Source: Minisyncoccota bacterium
GTDB lineage: Bacteria; Patescibacteriota; Minisyncoccia; Phycocordibacterales; SBAW01
Direction of reading: 5' to 3'
Length of the DNA stretch: 6,212 nucleotides
Assembly (NCBI GenBank): GCA_020050775.1
Contig: JAGVKC010000045.1
Location: forward strand, 1 to 6,212
The stretch's first letter is position 1. Every line of letters begins with the position of its first letter. Shown here piece after piece: positions 4,107-6,212 of the stretch. The position numbers and the translations under genes were made by a program. The notes beneath the pieces were generated by a model. The model made no database searches. It saw nothing but the letters and a program-made list of their open reading frames with translations, and was not told the DNA's origin.

Positions 4107-6212
4107 CTAGAGTAGCTCATCTGCGGGTTGTGTTGGGGCGGTTCCGCCAAGGATTTCGCGGGGCTTTGCGCCGTCTGCTGGGCCTATGACACCGCGCTCT
4201 TCCAGAAGGTCCATGAGGCGCGCAGCGCGCGAGTAGCCCACGCGCAGTTTCCGCTGAATGTAAGACGTAGACGCTTTACCCGCTTCGGTAACTGCTTGTT
4301 TTGCCGCTTCGTACATGTCGTCGTCAATTTCTTCTTCAATCTCGCCGTTAAAGTCTCCCAAGGGCCCAGAGCCGCTGCCAGCTGTGCCCGGAGCCGGGGC
4401 GCCAAGATCAATAGGAAGTTCTGGTTCGTTGTGCTTTGCGATATAGTCCACTACCTTTTTAACTTCTGTCTCGCCGATGTAGGCGCTCTGGAGACGCACA
4501 GGTTTGCCCATGTCGCTGGAGAGATAGAGCATGTCGCCCGCGCCCAAGAGTTTCTCTGCACCGCCTTGGTCCAAAATGGTGCGTGAGTCAATCTGCGAAG
4601 CCACCTGAAGAGCCAGGCGAGCTGGAACGTTCGCTTTAATGAGGCCAGTAATAACATTTACCGATGGGCGCTGGGTCGAGAGCATAAGGTGGATACCGAC
4701 CGCACGACTCATTTGGGCCAGGCGCACAATCGCGGCTTCCAGTTCTCGCGGGTAGCTCTGCATGATGTCTGCGAGCTCGTCGATGATGATGACGATGTAG
4801 GGGAGTCCTTCTGGTACTTTTTCTCCTTCTGTGGGTTCCCCTTTTTTACGAATAGCTTCGAGTGCCGGCGTGAGTATGTTTTGATGATAGCTCTCTAGGT
4901 CGCGCACGCGGTTTTCTTCCAGGAGGTTGTAGCGACGTTCCATTTCTTTACCTGCCCAGCGCAGTGCAGCAATAGCTTTTTTCGGGTCGGTAATAACAGG
5001 GGAGAGGAGGTGCGGTAGCGAGCGGTAGAGCGTAAGCTCCACGCGTTTTGGGTCGATCATGATGAAGCGCAGTTGCTGCGGACCGCAGCGGTATATCAAA
5101 GAATTGATGAGTGTATGAATCGCAACTGACTTTCCAGAGCCGGTAGCGCCCGCGATAAGCATATGCGGCATTTTTGCGATGTTGGCGAAATGCGAAGCGC
5201 CTGCAATGTCGCGACCAAGTCCGACCATAAGCGGTTTGTGCGAGTTGGTGAAGTCTGGAGATTCCAGCATGGTGCCCAGACCCACGGTTACTTTCGCAGA
5301 GTTCGGTACTTCAATACCGACGAGTGATTTGCCAGGAATGGGGGCTTCGATGCGCACCGGGTGTGCAGCGAGCGCAAGTTCTAGGTTGTTTTGGAGCGCC
5401 ACAATTTTTTGCAAGCGCACGCCTTCGGCAGGTTTGATAGCGTAGCGCGTGACTGAGGGACCAATAGAAATTTCATCAAGTTCCACCACGATGCCGAAGT
5501 TCTGCAGCGTGCGCTTTATGATATTTGCGTTTGCTTTTATGTCGCCTACGCCGGGACGCCCTTTGTCGCGCTCAAGAAGCGAAAGCGGTGGGGGAGTGTA
5601 CGTGCCCAAAAGTGCCTTGAGCGCTTCTGCAGAAGCGCGAGCTTGTGCAATGCCTGAATCACGACGCGGTGCACGAGGTGTGGCAGGCTCAGCTTCTTCG
5701 TCTTCGTACACTCCCTCTTCATCCATAGGTTCTTCAAGCGGAATGTCTTCCAACGACGGAAGTCCTGCGATAGTAGGTTCTGCCACGCGTCCGCTAAAGA
5801 ATGAAAATATCCATCGGAAGAAATTTACAATGAGCCGTACTGCGCCGGTAAAAGGCTCGAGGCTAATACGGCCTTCAAGCAGAAGGAGAAGAGATATAAG
5901 AGTGAGACCGCCGAGCACTATAAGTGTCGCGTAGATTTCGAAGTATTGAATGATCGGAGAAGCGATTGCTGAGCCCAAGTATCCGGCATTGCCGCTCACG
6001 GCACTTATAAAACCTAAGCCAGAAACAAAAAAGAATATGCTGGAAAAAAACTTCATGTAGGACATACCTGGTCGTTCTTCGCGCAGCGCGTTTGCTGCAA
6101 GTACAAAAAATAGAAGCGGGAGAAGGAAATAGCCGATACCTAGCAAAGACCCAAAGAGTCGATGTACGTCGCTCCCGGCACTCCCTGCTGCGTTGAATGC
6201 AGCAAGAGTGAG
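4107..6212 (-). CDS. ftsK: DNA translocase FtsK/SpoIIIE (5' end outside the window)
   Basis: 701 C-terminal residues are visible, numbered from the first full codon at 6212; the frame has no stop to the edge, so the TTG at 6146 is not the start. FtsK is a septal ATP-driven motor that pumps DNA and directs dimer resolution. Hydrophobic segments lie at about 23-43, 53-74 and 93-114, with an amphipathic one at 124-141. A short acidic linker (about 150-178) replaces the long linker of E. coli. The alpha domain begins near 220, and the RecA-like motor has Walker A GATGSGKS (355-362), IMIDPKRVELTLY (about 384-396) and Walker B IVIIIDELAD (473-482), with the STQRPSVNVITG motif (about 512-523). The gamma winged helix at 633-687 (KASTSYIQRKLRVGYSRAAR) is the KOPS-reading domain. 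First visible gene of the ftsK/Ig-like/recA operon. Confidence 0.97.
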   Translation of the reverse strand, partial: LTLAAFNAAGSAGSDVHRLFGSLLGIGYFLLPLLFFVLAANALREERPGMSYMKFFSSIFFFVSGLGFISAVSGNAGYLGSAIASPIIQYFEIYATLIVLGGLTLISLLLLLEGRISLEPFTGAVRLIVNFFRWIFSFFSGRVAEPTIAGLPSLEDIPLEEPMDEEGVYEDEEAEPATPRAPRRDSGIAQARASAEALKALLGTYTPPPLSLLERDKGRPGVGDIKANANIIKRTLQNFGIVVELDEISIGPSVTRYAIKPAEGVRLQKIVALQNNLELALAAHPVRIEAPIPGKSLVGIEVPNSAKVTVGLGTMLESPDFTNSHKPLMVGLGRDIAGASHFANIAKMPHMLIAGATGSGKSVAIHTLINSLIYRCGPQQLRFIMIDPKRVELTLYRSLPHLLSPVITDPKKAIAALRWAGKEMERRYNLLEENRVRDLESYHQNILTPALEAIRKKGEPTEGEKVPEGLPYIVIIIDELADIMQSYPRELEAAIVRLAQMSRAVGIHLMLSTQRPSVNVITGLIKANVPARLALQVASQIDSRTILDQGGAEKLLGAGDMLYLSSDMGKPVRLQSAYIGETEVKKVVDYIAKHNEPELPIDLGAPAPGTAGSGSGPLGDFNGEIEEEIDDDMYEAAKQAVTEAGKASTSYIQRKLRVGYSRAARLMDLLEERGVIGPADGAKPREILGGTAPTQPADELL

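Noticed and set aside
4128..5934. Plus-strand frames antisense to ftsK
   Set aside because: The minus strand encodes an unmistakable FtsK over the whole stretch; these are by-products of its base composition.

Overview
The window looks like a chromosomal segment of a small-genome bacterium from the Candidate Phyla Radiation (Patescibacteria), most likely the Parcubacteria group. This is an inference. It rests on the EF-P loop of the QQRKP type, very compact gene packing with 4-base ATGA overlaps and zero-length gaps, a small two-helix membrane protein directly behind an ECF-like sigma factor, and a short FtsK linker. TGA is used as a stop (for example at the end of the sigma factor gene), so the ordinary bacterial code applies rather than the TGA=Gly code of Gracilibacteria and Absconditabacteria. 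Base composition is close to balanced. I see no tRNA, rRNA, CRISPR array, insertion sequence or phage gene.

Layout, left to right: (1) the 3' end of an unrecognised plus-strand gene (2-262), closed by a strong hairpin terminator that overlaps its stop codon; (2) elongation factor P on the minus strand (279-848) with a probable promoter at about 885-912; (3) a minus-strand pair of small unknown genes, 1245-1529 then 932-1211, which look like distant paralogues, each with a good Shine-Dalgarno and ended by a shared terminator (902-928). The second is split by a +1 frameshift near 1082; (4) an ambiguous stretch, 1565-1795, with a hairpin and a possible small membrane ORF; (5) a plus-strand two-gene operon (1796-2697): an ECF-like sigma factor and a two-helix membrane protein; (6) a minus-strand operon read from the right edge: ftsK (4107-6212, 5' end outside the window), a membrane-anchored Ig-like domain protein (3765-4103) and recA (2698-3768).

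The right half is a chromosome-maintenance operon: FtsK moves DNA at the septum and RecA does recombination and repair, with a membrane-anchored Ig-like protein of unknown role between them. Its genes are 3 bases apart or overlap, so they are probably co-transcribed. The sigma operon and the ftsK-recA operon converge with no base between their stop codons. The least explained part is the small-gene pair at 932-1529: the frame change in the second gene falls where the two proteins otherwise align, and the terminator follows the second frame's stop. I found no clear evidence of a new defence or mobile system; the unusual points are listed as findings.
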